53,200 bases of DNA from Mesorhizobium silamurunense (GTDB lineage: Bacteria; Pseudomonadota; Alphaproteobacteria; Rhizobiales; Rhizobiaceae): NCBI RefSeq assembly GCF_014843825.1, contig NZ_JHQR01000232.1, positions 1-53,200 of the forward strand, given 5' to 3'. Made by a program: the position numbers and the translations under genes. Below the pieces are notes generated by a model. The model saw only the letters and a program-made list of their open reading frames with translations, ran no database searches and was not told the origin of the DNA. Shown piece by piece: positions 24,784 to 34,140 of the stretch (position 1 is its first letter; each line of letters opens with the position of its first letter).

Positions 24784-24830
24784 AAAGCTCCTGGAAATTT
24801 GCCGCCCGGCAAACTTCCGGGAGCTTTTTT
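24784..24830 (+). terminator. Rho-independent terminator after the H1-like gene
   Basis: AAAGCTCC-T-GGAAATTTGCC pairs with GGCAAACTTCC-G-GGAGCTTT, followed by a T run. The long stem lies 110 bases after the stop of the H1-like gene and separates it from the GST gene. Confidence 0.85.
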
Positions 24831-24944
24831 ATTGTGCGGGCCTGTGACGGCAACTTGTATTGGCTATCTGGATTGGCGGTGCTGGCCGTTGCTCTGGCAA
24901 GAGCATTCGGTCAACAGTGCGCGCAAACAACTGGGAAACCGATC

Positions 24945-25538
24945 ATGCCGAAGCTGCTCTACGCCTCCACCTCTCCCTACAGTTCGAAGGTTCGCATGGC
25001 CGCCGCCTATGCCGGCATCGCCATCGACCTCGTGCCGGTCAAGACGGAGGACAAGCCGGCGGAGCTGATATCGGCCAATCCGCTCGGCAAGATCCCGGTG
25101 CTGGTGCTGGAGGACGGCCGCACGGTCCACGACAGCCGGGCGATCACCCAGCATCTCAACCGGCTGTCGAAGAACGCGCTGTTCCCGCGTAATCCCGACA
25201 AGCGGCTCGAGGCCGAGGTGCTGGAGGCGCTGGCCGACGGCATCTGCGACTGCGCGTTGTCGATGGTCTATGAGCGGCGCATGCGCCCGGACACCATGGT
25301 CTATCAGCCCTGGCTCGACCGGCAGTGGGCGAAGATCACCGCCACGCTCGATCTCCTCAACGCCAACCCGCCGAAGCTGCCCAAGAAGATCACCGCCGGC
25401 CAGATGGCGCTGCGCGCCTGCCTCGGCTACCTGGCGCTGCGCTTCGGCGGCCAGTGGGAGAAGGGCCGCGGCCGGCTGGTCCGCTGGGCCGCGCGCTTCG
25501 ACGAGAAGTTCCCCGAGCTGAAATGTGTGCCGGGATGA
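24945..25538 (+). CDS. Glutathione S-transferase family protein
   Basis: The 197-residue protein has an N-terminal thioredoxin-like GST domain (STSPYSSKVRMAAAYAGIAI, then NPLGKIPVLVLEDG with the cis-Pro, and VHDSRAI for glutathione contact) and an all-helical C-terminal domain. ATG 24945 fits the family start (MPKLLYASTSPYS). Substrate is unknown. An 11-base hairpin lies just after its stop. Confidence 0.88.
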   Translation: MPKLLYASTSPYSSKVRMAAAYAGIAIDLVPVKTEDKPAELISANPLGKIPVLVLEDGRTVHDSRAITQHLNRLSKNALFPRNPDKRLEAEVLEALADGICDCALSMVYERRMRPDTMVYQPWLDRQWAKITATLDLLNANPPKLPKKITAGQMALRACLGYLALRFGGQWEKGRGRLVRWAARFDEKFPELKCVPG

Positions 25539-25544
25539 GGTCTT

Positions 25545-25572
25545 GCTGATCTCCCCCACAAGGGAGATCAGC
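25545..25572. terminator. Perfect 11-base hairpin after the GST gene (repeat-type)
   Basis: GCTGATCTCCC and GGGAGATCAGC enclose CCACAA. The sequence belongs to the CTCCC...GGGAG family of small repeats seen elsewhere in the window. It could serve as a terminator, although no T run follows. Confidence 0.6.
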
Positions 25573-25655
25573 AGCCTCTGCTCCACTCCCACCTTGAATC
25601 TCCTCCCGCTTCCGTGCTTGCCTGACGCCACGCAAATCGCACACGGGCGGTGAGC

Positions 25656-26027
25656 ATGCCGAAATCAGCCAGTACAACAGACCCCATGGTCGAGCGCCTG
25701 CGTGCCGCTCTTGGCAAGCGCGCCTTCACCGAGCAGAAGATGTTCGGCGGCACCTGCTTCATGCTCAACGGCAACATGCTGATCGGCACTTCGAAGCGCG
25801 GGCTGCTGGTCCGCGTCGGCAAGGCAGCGCATACGGAAGCTGCAGCTCGCCCTCATGCGCGACCGATGGAAATGGGTGGTCGTTCGATGGAAGGATACGT
25901 CCATGTCGCGCCGGAAGGTACGGTGACGGAGGCCGATCTCGTCGGCTGGCTCGATCTCGCGCGAGCTTTCGTCGAGACGCTGCCGCCGAGATCGAAGCCG
26001 GCCAAGGTCGCAAAGAAGCGCGCGTGA
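25656..26027 (+). CDS. TfoX N-terminal domain protein
   Basis: The 123-residue protein matches the TfoX-N domain: VERLRAALGKRAFTEQKMFG, GTCFMLNGNMLIGT, LLVRVGKAAHT and a conserved GRSMEGYVHVAPEGT, with a basic tail. Stand-alone TfoX-N proteins have no settled biochemical role. ATG 25656 is used; a GTG six bases upstream is also possible. Confidence 0.85.
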   Translation: MPKSASTTDPMVERLRAALGKRAFTEQKMFGGTCFMLNGNMLIGTSKRGLLVRVGKAAHTEAAARPHARPMEMGGRSMEGYVHVAPEGTVTEADLVGWLDLARAFVETLPPRSKPAKVAKKRA

Positions 26028-26096
26028 GGAGATCGCGCGGCCTATCCTGTGCCGCATCGGCCGATGTCGGACCGGTTCGGCAAATGGGAGGGAGCC

Positions 26097-26519
26097 ATGG
26101 CATTTCTGGCAGGGCATTGCATGTGCGGGGTGGTCACCTGGACATATTCCGGGGAAGTCACGCGCAATCTGGTCTGCAACTGCGCCGACTGCCAGCGCGC
26201 CACGTCCGCTCCGTTGACGGCCTTCCTGGGCATGAGGCCGGAGCAACTGAGCTGGACCGGCGACATCACACACTATGAGAGCAGTCCCAACACCTTTCGC
26301 GGGTTCTGCCCGTCCTGCGGCACGAGGCTCTATTTCCGTTCCGATAAATGGCCCCACGAGATCCACGTTCACGCCGCCACCATGACCAACCCTGATGACT
26401 ACCAGCCCGATGCGCAGGTCCTCATGCACTCACGCGTCAAATGGCTGGACCGGCTGCCGTCGATTCCTGCCCATGAGGGCTTCCAGCAACAGCCGACGGT
26501 TGATCCACACAGCGGGTGA
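26097..26519 (+). CDS. GFA (glutathione-dependent formaldehyde-activating/CENP-V fold) protein
   Basis: The 140-residue protein has the zinc-binding Cys set of the GFA family: GHCMCGVV, CNCADCQRA and GFCPSCGTRLYF. ATG 26097 follows a strong GGGAGGGAG site. GFA proteins bind zinc and a few use glutathione adducts; the exact reaction here is unknown. Confidence 0.9.
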   Translation: MAFLAGHCMCGVVTWTYSGEVTRNLVCNCADCQRATSAPLTAFLGMRPEQLSWTGDITHYESSPNTFRGFCPSCGTRLYFRSDKWPHEIHVHAATMTNPDDYQPDAQVLMHSRVKWLDRLPSIPAHEGFQQQPTVDPHSG

Positions 26520-26561
26520 CCGGACGAGTTGGTGACAGCTTCCGTCCCGGAAAGCAGCCAC

Positions 26562-26591
26562 AAAAAAAGCCGGGCGCGAGGCCCGGCTTTT
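26562..26591 (-). terminator. Rho-independent terminator of the porin gene
   Basis: On the minus strand AAAAGCCGGGC, a CTCG loop, GCCCGGC and a run of seven T form a classical terminator 22 bases after the porin stop. Confidence 0.85.
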
Positions 26592-26612
26592 CCGTGTCGT
26601 GGCTTGGACGAC

Positions 26613-27269
26613 TTAGAACTTCATACCGACGCCGAAGGTGACGCGGTTGTCCTTGGACTTGACGTTGCCAAGAGCGCCAAAATCGTTGTCGCCGTAGTCG
26701 GTGTAGCGGTACTCGACGCGGCCGAACACGTTGTCCGTGATCTTGATGTCGGTGCCGACACCGGCCGTCCAGCCCAACATCGCCTTGCTTTCGTCGGTGG
26801 CGGTAACGCTATCCGTGATCTTCTGGTTCTTGGCGGCGAGACCGCCGGTGCCATAGAGCAGGATTTCCGGGGTCACGGCATAGCCGAGACGAGCGCGCAG
26901 CGAGCCTTCGAGGCCGCCCTTGGCGTTGATGCCTGCGCTGTCGCCCTTGACGCCGTTATAGCCGAGATCGGCTTCAGCGCCGTAGACGAAGTTCTCCTGC
27001 TGCCACTGATAGCCGCCGAAGACGCCGCCGATGAAGCCCTTGGTCTTCACGTTGACGCCGGCGTCGCGGGCATCGGCATGGCCGCTGAAGCCGTAGCCGA
27101 GGCTGATACCGGCATAGGGGCCGGCCCAGGAAGCGACGGGGAGTTCGGCAACCGGGGCGGGAGCCGGGGGCTCTTCCGAAACGACGTCTGCGGCATAGGC
27201 GGTACCGCCGAGGGCGAAGAGCCCGAGCGCAACCGCCAGCGGCCGCGCAAACTTGAGATTGGCTTGCAT
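26613..27269 (-). CDS. Outer membrane beta-barrel protein (Omp25/31-like porin family)
   Basis: The 218-residue protein has a signal peptide (GLFALGGTAYA, about residues 1-26), a Pro-rich linker, and an eight-stranded-type barrel beginning WAGPYAGISLGYGFSG and ending in VTFGVGMKF with the terminal Phe needed for outer membrane assembly. YGAEADLGYNG and FGRVEYRYTDYGDNDFG are typical of the Rhizobiales Omp25/31 and opacity-like families. It has its own terminator. The 414 bases upstream to the divergent SDR hold promoters only. Confidence 0.9.
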   Translation of the reverse strand: MQANLKFARPLAVALGLFALGGTAYAADVVSEEPPAPAPVAELPVASWAGPYAGISLGYGFSGHADARDAGVNVKTKGFIGGVFGGYQWQQENFVYGAEADLGYNGVKGDSAGINAKGGLEGSLRARLGYAVTPEILLYGTGGLAAKNQKITDSVTATDESKAMLGWTAGVGTDIKITDNVFGRVEYRYTDYGDNDFGALGNVKSKDNRVTFGVGMKF

Positions 27270-27683
27270 TGTTGTTTACTCCTTAAGCCACAAGACACTA
27301 GGCTTTTTATGTTCATGAATGCCCCGGCCCGTCCGGGGGGATAAACGGGCTTGGCGCTCAACGGTTCCAAATGTCGTGGTGAAATACGGCTGAAGCGAAC
27401 CTGAACTTGGGTCATTCCCTGGCGCGAATGAGGCCGAAAAGTGACGTTGCATCTTCGCAACAGCGAAATGTCAGAAGGCTAATCATGTTGCGCTGCACAT
27501 CGCTTGGTTCAAGGGGGCCGGCGGCCTATATTGCGCTATGAGAACGTCCCGAATCCGGGCCGGCAAGCGTGCGTACGGGCCGCTTCGCCACATTCCTGCC
27601 CCAGGTGGAAATGGCATTTAACGCTTGGCCCGTCATATTGTGCCGGCTTCCCGGAATCGTGAAGCCGATTGAGGATTGACAAC

Positions 27684-28448
27684 ATGAGACAGGCCGCTGG
27701 CGTGGCGCTGGTGACGGGGGGTGCCAGAAGGATCGGCAAGGCGATCGTCGAGGACCTGGCCGCACATGGTTTTGCCGTCGCCATCCATGCCAACCGCTCA
27801 GGAGCCGAGGCCGAAGCCCTGGCCAGCCGCATCAGGGACCAGGGCGGCCGTGCCGCCGTGTTTGTCGCCGACCTCACCGATATGGACGCCGTCGGCGATC
27901 TCGTCGGTCGCTCCGAGGCGGCCCTTGGCCCGGTCACGCTGCTCGTCAACAACGCCTCTTTGTTCGTCGACGACCGTATCGAGGATTTCGACTGGCAGGC
28001 GTGGGATCGCCACTTCGCCATCCATGTAAAGACACCGGCGCTGCTGGCACAGAACTTCGCCCGCGCCTTGCCGGAAGGCGAGGACGGGCTGATCGTCAAC
28101 ATCATCGACCAGCGCGTCTGGCGGCCGACGCCGCGCTATTTCTCCTATGCGCTGTCGAAATCGGCCCTGTGGACGCAGACGCAAATGCTGGCGCAAGCGC
28201 TGGGGCCGCGCATTCGCGTCAACGCCATCGGCCCCGGCCCGACGCTGAAGAACAAGCGCCAGGACGACGATGATTTCGGCAAGCAGGTCGAGGGCCTGAT
28301 CCTGAAGCGCGGCGCGCAATTGCCGGAATTCGGCGCCACCATCCGCTACCTGTGGGAGGCGCGCTCCGTCACTGGCCAGATGATCGCGCTCGATGGCGGC
28401 CAGCATCTTGCGTGGCAGACGCCCGATGTGACAGGCATGGTGGAATGA
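27684..28448 (+). CDS. SDR family oxidoreductase
   Basis: The 254-residue protein has the NADPH site VTGGARRIGKAIVEDLA (TGxxxRIG variant), NNAS, and the Tyr-x3-Lys in FSYALSKSALW, followed by RVNAIGPGPTL. The RRIG and NAIGPGPTL segments resemble the pteridine reductase/FolM group, so a reduced-pterin role is possible. ATG 27684 is used. Its stop overlaps the uvrC start (ATGA), so the two are translationally coupled. Confidence 0.88.
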   Translation: MRQAAGVALVTGGARRIGKAIVEDLAAHGFAVAIHANRSGAEAEALASRIRDQGGRAAVFVADLTDMDAVGDLVGRSEAALGPVTLLVNNASLFVDDRIEDFDWQAWDRHFAIHVKTPALLAQNFARALPEGEDGLIVNIIDQRVWRPTPRYFSYALSKSALWTQTQMLAQALGPRIRVNAIGPGPTLKNKRQDDDDFGKQVEGLILKRGAQLPEFGATIRYLWEARSVTGQMIALDGGQHLAWQTPDVTGMVE

Positions 28449-30541
28449 GTCCCGCCCAAAAACACAGCCGAAACGGCGCCGCCGACGATTTGCCGCCCGA
28501 TGTCGACCCCGATATCGACGTTGAGGACGAGGCGGCGGAGGAGATCGTCGAGCCGGAAGCCGCTCCCACCGGTCCCGATGTCGCCTTCACGGCGATAGAC
28601 TGGACGCCGCATGCCGGCGATGCCGACGGCATGGTCGGCGCCGAGGTGATACAGACGCTGGTCAAGCGGCTGCCCAATCAGCCCGGCGTCTACCGCATGA
28701 TGAATGCCGTCGGCGACGTGCTCTATGTCGGCAAGGCGCGCAGCCTGAAGAAGCGCGTCACCAACTACGCGCAAGGGCGCTTCCACACCGCCCGCATCGG
28801 CCGCATGGTGCGCGAGACGGCGACGATGGAGTTCGTCGTCACCCGCACCGAGATCGAGGCGCTGCTGCTCGAGGCGAACCTCATCAAGCGGCTGAGGCCC
28901 CGATTCAACGTCTTGATGCGGGACGACAAGTCGTTCCCCTACATCCTGCTCACCGGCGACCATGTCTCGCCCGGCATCTACAAGCATCGCGGTGCGCGCT
29001 CGCGCAAGGGCGACTATTTCGGCCCATTTGCGTCGGCCGGCGCGGTCGGGCGCACCATCAATTCGCTGCAGCGCGCCTTCCTGCTTCGAAGCTGCACGGA
29101 TTCCTTCTACGAGAACCGCACGCGGCCCTGCCTGCTGTACCAGATCAAGCGTTGCGCCGGGCCTTGCACCGGCGAGATCTCGCATCAGGGCTATGCCGAG
29201 CTGGTCGCCGAGGCGAAGGACTTTCTCTCCGGCCGCAGCCAGAAGGTGAAGACCGAGATTTCGGCTGCCATGCAGCAGGCCTCCGAAGAGCTCGATTTCG
29301 AGCGGGCCGCGATCTATCGCGACCGCCTTGCGGCGCTGTCGCATGTGCAGGCGCATCAGGGCATCAACCCGCAAACCGTTGAGGAGGCGGACGTCTTCGC
29401 CATCCACCAGGAAGGTGGCCAGACCTGCATCCAGGTGTTCTTCTTCCGCACCGGCCAGAACTGGGGCAACCGCGCTTATTTCCCAAAGGCCGATCCGGCG
29501 CTGGAACCGGCTGAGGTGCTGGGCTCGTTCCTGGCGCAGTTCTATGACGACAAGCTGCCGGCGCGCACGCTGCTTCTCTCCCAGACCGTGCAAGAGCAGG
29601 AACTGCTCGCCGAGGCGTTCTCCACCCGCGCCGGGCGCAGGATAGCGATCTCGGTGCCGCAGCGCGGCGAGAAGAAGGATCTGACCGACCACGCGCTGCA
29701 GAACGCGCGTGAGGCGCTCGGCCGCAGGCTGGCGGAAACCTCCACGCAGGCGCGGCTGCTGCAAGGTTTTGCCGAGACCTTCGGCCTGGCAAAGCCGCCG
29801 GTGCGCATCGAGGTCTACGACAACTCGCACATCATGGGCACAAATGCGGTCGGCGCGATGGTCGTCGCGGGGCCGGAAGGTTTTGTGAAGAACCAGTACC
29901 GGAAATTCAACATCCGCTCGACCGAGATCACGCCGGGTGACGATTTCGGCATGATGCGCGAGGTGATGGAGCGGCGCTTCTCGCGGCTGCTCAGGGAGCA
30001 CGGCGATGCCAAATCTTCAGGCGGGGCGGGCTCGGAAGTCGAGGACGACGCGGCCGAGAATCTCGTCGAGGGAGACGGCAGCTTCCCGGCCTGGCCCGAC
30101 GTCATTCTGATCGACGGCGGCCAGGGCCAGATGACGGCAGTGCGCAAGATCCTGTCCGATCTCGGCATCGAGGACCGCATCGTCGCCATCGGTATCGCCA
30201 AGGGGCCGGACCGCGACGCCGGGCGCGAGCGCTTCTTCGTCAAGGGCAGGGACTCTTTCATGCTGCCGGTGCGCGATCCGGTGCTCTATTTCGTCCAGCG
30301 CCTGCGCGACGAGGTGCACCGCTTCGCCATCGGCTCGCATCGCGCCCGCCGCAAGAAGGAGATGGTGAAAAGCCCGCTCGACGAGATTGCCGGCATCGGC
30401 CCCGGCCGCAAGCGCGCGCTGCTCCACCATTTCGGCACCGCCAAGGCGGTCAGCCGCGCCGCAGTCGAGGACCTTGTCAAGGTCGACGGCATTTCCGAGC
30501 ATGTGGCGAAGCTGGTCTACAACCATTTTCATGACAGTTGA
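28445..30541 (+). CDS. uvrC: Excinuclease ABC subunit C
   Basis: UvrC makes the dual incisions in nucleotide excision repair with UvrA/UvrB. The 698-residue protein has an acidic N-terminal extension of about 70 residues, the GIY-YIG nuclease (LPNQPGVYRMMNAVGDVLYV, GKARSLKKRV), a Cys-rich TRPCLLYQIKRCAGPC segment, a UVR motif (ELDFERAAIYRDRLAALS), an RNase-H-like endonuclease domain (VYDNSHIMGTNAVGAMVV) and C-terminal helix-hairpin-helix repeats (IAGIGPGRKRALLHHFG). It overlaps the upstream SDR by 4 bases. Confidence 0.97.
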   Translation: MSPAQKHSRNGAADDLPPDVDPDIDVEDEAAEEIVEPEAAPTGPDVAFTAIDWTPHAGDADGMVGAEVIQTLVKRLPNQPGVYRMMNAVGDVLYVGKARSLKKRVTNYAQGRFHTARIGRMVRETATMEFVVTRTEIEALLLEANLIKRLRPRFNVLMRDDKSFPYILLTGDHVSPGIYKHRGARSRKGDYFGPFASAGAVGRTINSLQRAFLLRSCTDSFYENRTRPCLLYQIKRCAGPCTGEISHQGYAELVAEAKDFLSGRSQKVKTEISAAMQQASEELDFERAAIYRDRLAALSHVQAHQGINPQTVEEADVFAIHQEGGQTCIQVFFFRTGQNWGNRAYFPKADPALEPAEVLGSFLAQFYDDKLPARTLLLSQTVQEQELLAEAFSTRAGRRIAISVPQRGEKKDLTDHALQNAREALGRRLAETSTQARLLQGFAETFGLAKPPVRIEVYDNSHIMGTNAVGAMVVAGPEGFVKNQYRKFNIRSTEITPGDDFGMMREVMERRFSRLLREHGDAKSSGGAGSEVEDDAAENLVEGDGSFPAWPDVILIDGGQGQMTAVRKILSDLGIEDRIVAIGIAKGPDRDAGRERFFVKGRDSFMLPVRDPVLYFVQRLRDEVHRFAIGSHRARRKKEMVKSPLDEIAGIGPGRKRALLHHFGTAKAVSRAAVEDLVKVDGISEHVAKLVYNHFHDS

Positions 30542-30643
30542 CCATTCTTGCGCCTATTTTGGGCCGACCAATCGAATCTCGCCTGTTGACCCCCCACATT
30601 GGCTTCTGATTTGAGTAGGTGAGGCGAGAGTTCCCGATCAGAA

Positions 30644-31240
30644 ATGGCCCAGCGCGCTTTCAACCTGCCGAATATCCTCACCTACGCCCGCATCGTCGCG
30701 GTGCCGCTGGTGGTCCTGTGCTTTTTTCTCGAAGGCCATCTGAAGTCCTCCGACTTCGCCCGCTGGTCGGCGCTGGTCATCTTCCTGCTCGCCTCCATCA
30801 CCGACTATTTCGACGGTTATTTCGCGCGCGCCTGGCAGCAGACCTCCAACATCGGCAAGATGCTGGACCCGATCGCCGACAAGCTTCTGGTCGCCACCTG
30901 TCTGCTCCTGCTCGCCGCCGACACCGACCGCCATGCAGGCATCGCCGGCTGGTCGCTCTGGGCGGCGATCATCATCCTGTGCCGTGAGATCCTGGTTTCG
31001 GGCCTGCGCGAATATCTGGCGGCGCTGAAAGTGTCGGTGCCGGTGACGCAACTCGCCAAATGGAAGACGACCATCCAGATGGTCGCCATCGCCTTCCTGC
31101 TCGTCGGCCCGGCCGGCGACAAGATCTTCCCGCTGACCACCCAGATCGGCCTGGTGCTGCTGTGGATCGCGGCGCTCGTCACCCTCTACACCGGCTACGA
31201 CTATTTCCGCGCCGGCCTTAAGCACATCATGGACGAGTGA
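30644..31240 (+). CDS. pgsA: CDP-diacylglycerol--glycerol-3-phosphate 3-phosphatidyltransferase
   Basis: PgsA makes phosphatidylglycerol phosphate in the inner membrane. The 198-residue protein has the CDP-alcohol phosphotransferase motif in DYFDGYFARAWQQT and GKMLDPIADKLL (D-G-x2-A-R-x8-G-x3-D-x3-D) and about five helices. It is followed one base later by moaD. Confidence 0.95.
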   Translation: MAQRAFNLPNILTYARIVAVPLVVLCFFLEGHLKSSDFARWSALVIFLLASITDYFDGYFARAWQQTSNIGKMLDPIADKLLVATCLLLLAADTDRHAGIAGWSLWAAIIILCREILVSGLREYLAALKVSVPVTQLAKWKTTIQMVAIAFLLVGPAGDKIFPLTTQIGLVLLWIAALVTLYTGYDYFRAGLKHIMDE

Positions 31241-31241
31241 G

Positions 31242-31499
31242 ATGTCGACGAAACTTATCTATTTCGCCTGGGTGCGCGAGCGGATCGGCAAGCCGGAAGA
31301 GCAAGTCGACCTGCCGGCCGGCATCGAGACCGTTGCCGATCTGTTGCGCTGGCTGAAGTCGCGCGGCGAGGAATACGAAAACGCGCTGCAATATCCGGAC
31401 GTCATCCGTGTCGCCATCAACCAGGAACATGTCGGCCACCGCGAGAAAATCGCGGGCGCGCGCGAGATCGCGCTGTTTCCGCCGATGACCGGGGGCTGA
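31242..31499 (+). CDS. moaD: Molybdopterin synthase sulfur-carrier subunit
   Basis: MoaD carries the thiocarboxylate sulfur used to make molybdopterin. The 85-residue ubiquitin-like protein ends in the required Gly-Gly (PPMTGG). It starts one base after pgsA and is followed two bases later by moaE, its partner subunit. Confidence 0.95.
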   Translation: MSTKLIYFAWVRERIGKPEEQVDLPAGIETVADLLRWLKSRGEEYENALQYPDVIRVAINQEHVGHREKIAGAREIALFPPMTGG

Positions 31500-31501
31500 G
31501 A

Positions 31502-31981
31502 ATGGCAAGCGCCGTCGTGCCGGCCATCCGCGTCCAGCGCGAGGATTTCGACATTGCCGCCGAGATCGCCGTCCTGACGAAGGGCCGCGCCGACATCGGC
31601 GCCGTGGTTACCTTTTCCGGCCTCTGCCGCGACGAAGAGGGCGCGCTCGCGGCGCTCGAGCTCGAGCATTATCCCGGCATGGCCGAGGCCGAGATCGGCC
31701 GCATCGCCGCCGAGGCCGTTGAGCGCTGGCCGCTGCAGGGGATCAGCGTCATCCACCGCCACGGGAAAATCGCGCCGGGCGACAACATCGTGCTGGTGGT
31801 TGCGGCCTCCGCGCACCGCCAGGCGGCCTTCGAGGCGGCGAATTTCCTGATGGATTACCTGAAGTCGCGCGCGCCGTTCTGGAAGAAGGAGCACCGCGCC
31901 GACGGCTCCGAAGGCGGCTGGGTCGGAGCCAAGGACGCCGACGACGAGGCCGCTGACCGCTGGAAGAAATCTGGCGAATAA
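31502..31981 (+). CDS. moaE: Molybdopterin synthase catalytic subunit
   Basis: MoaE forms a heterotetramer with MoaD and converts precursor Z (cPMP) to molybdopterin. The 159-residue protein has LELEHYPGMAEAEI, HRHGKIAPGDNIVLVV and the Lys-bearing YLKSRAPFWKKE near the active site. It is co-transcribed with moaD. Confidence 0.95.
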   Translation: MASAVVPAIRVQREDFDIAAEIAVLTKGRADIGAVVTFSGLCRDEEGALAALELEHYPGMAEAEIGRIAAEAVERWPLQGISVIHRHGKIAPGDNIVLVVAASAHRQAAFEAANFLMDYLKSRAPFWKKEHRADGSEGGWVGAKDADDEAADRWKKSGE

Positions 31982-32059
31982 GTCCGGCCTCGGCCATTGA
32001 ACAACCGCAATCCTTCCCGACCTTGCAAATCGGTTTGATTTGCTTGGCGGAGCAGGGTC

Positions 32060-32827
32060 ATGCTGGACAGGATCGCGGAATTCTTCATCTTCGGGCTGGT
32101 ACCTCTGGTGGTCGGCGTGCTTGCCGTGCCGGAGCTCACCAGGGCCGCCGAAAAGACGCTTGCGGGCGAAGCGACCTATCGCGAGCGCATCGCGCTGCCG
32201 CCCAATGCCGTGCTTTCGGTCGAGCTCGCCGACGTCTCGCTGGCCGACGCGCCGGCGACGATTATCGGTCAGCGCAAGATCGTGCCGGCCGGCCAGGTGC
32301 CGATCAAGTTCGAGATCGCCTTCGATCCCAAGGCGATCAAACCGGGCAGGACCTATGCGCTGCAGGCCCGTATCACCGTCGACGACCGGCTGCTGTTCAT
32401 CACCGACACCCGCCACCAGGTCGATCCGCTGGACGGCAAGCCTCAGACCGTCGTGCTGAAGATGGTCGCGCCCGCCACCGAGCAGGACGCCGGGGCCTTG
32501 TACGGCCAGAGCTGGCTCGTCGAATATATCGACGGGATCGGCGCGATCGCCGAGCCGCAAGCGACGTTCCGCATCAGCGAAGCCGGCAAGGCGGGCGGCA
32601 AAGGCCCGTGCAACACCTACTTCGCCACCGCCACGGTGGAAGGGCACAGGATTGCCATCGGCGACATCGGCTCGACTCGCATGGCTTGCGCACAGGGTGC
32701 GATGGCTGAAGAGAAGGCGCTGTTCGACGCGCTGACCAAGGCTGCGTCCTACCGGATCGATGCCGGCAAGCTCACCATCGCCGACAAGGACGGCCGCGAC
32801 ATCCTGCGCTTCAGCGCCGCGAGCTGA
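32060..32827 (+). CDS. YbaY-like plus META domain envelope protein
   Basis: The 255-residue protein has an N-terminal hydrophobic segment (IFGLVPLVVGVLAVP), a YbaY-like domain (about 36-130: RIALPPNAVLSVELADVSLA, FEIAFDP) and a META/HslJ-type domain (about 140-255: GQSWLVEYIDG, GPCNTYFATA, STRMAC). Both domains are common in secreted envelope proteins. The N-terminal helix may be a signal anchor; there is no lipobox Cys. Confidence 0.8.
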   Translation: MLDRIAEFFIFGLVPLVVGVLAVPELTRAAEKTLAGEATYRERIALPPNAVLSVELADVSLADAPATIIGQRKIVPAGQVPIKFEIAFDPKAIKPGRTYALQARITVDDRLLFITDTRHQVDPLDGKPQTVVLKMVAPATEQDAGALYGQSWLVEYIDGIGAIAEPQATFRISEAGKAGGKGPCNTYFATATVEGHRIAIGDIGSTRMACAQGAMAEEKALFDALTKAASYRIDAGKLTIADKDGRDILRFSAAS

Positions 32828-33027
32828 GGTTTCGACGATCCCTTGAGACGTCTACGCGAAGGGTCGCGACGCGGCGTTGGCCAATATCTCACGACCTCCC
32901 GGAATAATTCACGTCGCGGAGGCGTTAACTTCCTCATATGGCGGGCAGGCGAAAGGGACATATGTCCCTTCACCGAAGTCGCCGGACCGAATGCGCGGAT
33001 CGATCTGGCCCTCAAAGGAGACCAGAA

Positions 33028-33297
33028 ATGAAAAAGCACGCGCTCATTCTCGCTGCCGCAGGCGTATCGCTGATTGCCTTCGCCGGTTTCGCCAGGGCGG
33101 ACGACCACCTATTCAATGCCACCCAGCATGGCCTCAGCCCAGACAGTCAGCCCTTCCAGACCAACAAGGCCGGCCACAGCGGCGACCTCGCACCCGGACA
33201 GGGCAGTCCGTTCACCGGCGAGGAGACCAAGACGCCGGCCACTGACACCGACGCGGCGAACAATCATGCAAATGTGAAAGAGCGCCAGCCGAAGTGA
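33028..33297 (+). CDS. Small secreted protein of unknown function
   Basis: The 89-residue product has a signal peptide (about 1-25, ending GFARA) and a polar, probably disordered mature part (QHGLSPDSQPFQTNKAG, GEETKTPATD). The ribosome site AAAGGAGA precedes ATG 33028. No family is recognised. Around 33330-33380 a GC-rich inverted repeat (GCCGGC...GCCGGC) follows it. Confidence 0.65.
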   Translation: MKKHALILAAAGVSLIAFAGFARADDHLFNATQHGLSPDSQPFQTNKAGHSGDLAPGQGSPFTGEETKTPATDTDAANNHANVKERQPK

Positions 33298-33499
33298 TAT
33301 CAGCCCGCCGCGGGGGGCTAAGCGGTGCAGAACCTCGATGCCGGCCGGACAGCCTGTCCTGCCGGCCATCTCCCCGGTGTAGCTTTAGTGCCCGCCCGCT
33401 CGAGATCGGCGAAAGCCGGATGACGGCCAATCTCCCCCAAATGGGAGAATGGTAAGCGGAAACATGCCGTGTCCGCTGCCGTTTTGGATGGAGGTCACC

Positions 33500-33997
33500 A
33501 TGAAATGCACATCAATACGAGCAGGAATCGGCCTGACTGCTGCAATGCTGATTGCCGGAGGCGCAAGCGCCACGCAGGCTGCATCGCTTGTCGATATCTC
33601 GCTATGGGACAAAGGAGCGCGGACGCCGATGGCGATGGGGCTCGCTTATGCGACGCCAAGCCACGATACCGCTAAGGCGACCATGGGCATCAAGGTTTCG
33701 CCCGCAGCAGTGAGGGCCGGAAAGGTCACATTCAATGTGAAGAATGACTCCAAGGACAGGGTTCACGAAATGATCGTTATATACCTTGTCAACCCCGGTC
33801 AGCAGCTTCCGTACATTAGCGCCGAGAACCGGGTTGACGAAGACAAGGCCGGTGACAAGGGCGAGGTTTCGGAACTCCATCCTGGCGCATCGGGCACATT
33901 GAGTGTCAATCTCAAGGCTGGAAAGTACCTGCTGATCTGCAACATGCCAGGTCACTATCGAGCCGGCATGTGGGCCGAATTCACAGTTGATCCGTAG
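33500..33997 (+). CDS. Periplasmic cupredoxin-domain protein
   Basis: The 165-residue protein has a signal peptide (about 1-28) and a plastocyanin-like fold. Candidate copper ligands are the His in RVHEMIVIY and the Cys, His and Met in LLICNMPGHYRAGMW, the blue-copper arrangement. It should be a periplasmic copper-binding or electron-transfer protein. GGAGGT precedes ATG 33500. A role in copper handling is inferred from the motif alone; no copper genes are adjacent. Confidence 0.87.
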   Translation: MKCTSIRAGIGLTAAMLIAGGASATQAASLVDISLWDKGARTPMAMGLAYATPSHDTAKATMGIKVSPAAVRAGKVTFNVKNDSKDRVHEMIVIYLVNPGQQLPYISAENRVDEDKAGDKGEVSELHPGASGTLSVNLKAGKYLLICNMPGHYRAGMWAEFTVDP

Positions 33998-34075
33998 GCC
34001 CGGTTCTGATTGAGGGGCGAGGCGTCGAACCGGCCCGGATTGACCGCATCGCCGGAAATACCTAGTTTCCCAAAA

Positions 34076-34140
34076 AAAGGGGATGGGGTTCCCCCGAAAC
34101 CGCCCGTGCTTTTTCGTATCTGGGCTGATGACTCCTGCCA
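34076..34140 (+). ncRNA. Fluoride riboswitch (crcB motif) aptamer
   Basis: The conserved elements occur in order: GGGGATGGGGTTCCCCC (first stem and loop), AAACCGCC, and GGCTGATGACTCCTGCC at the 3' side. They match the crcB motif, which binds fluoride with three magnesium ions. It lies about 100-170 bases upstream of two crcB genes. The 3' end of the aptamer shares bases with a terminator stem, so fluoride binding should prevent termination. Confidence 0.88.

Noticed and set aside
24284..24853. Minus-strand frame of 189 codons rich in Ala, Gly, Leu and Phe that looks like a membrane protein
   Set aside because: It is the reverse reading of the Lys/Ala/Pro repeats of the H1-like gene; the periodic AAGxAAA pattern is an artefact of repeated AAG and GCC codons.
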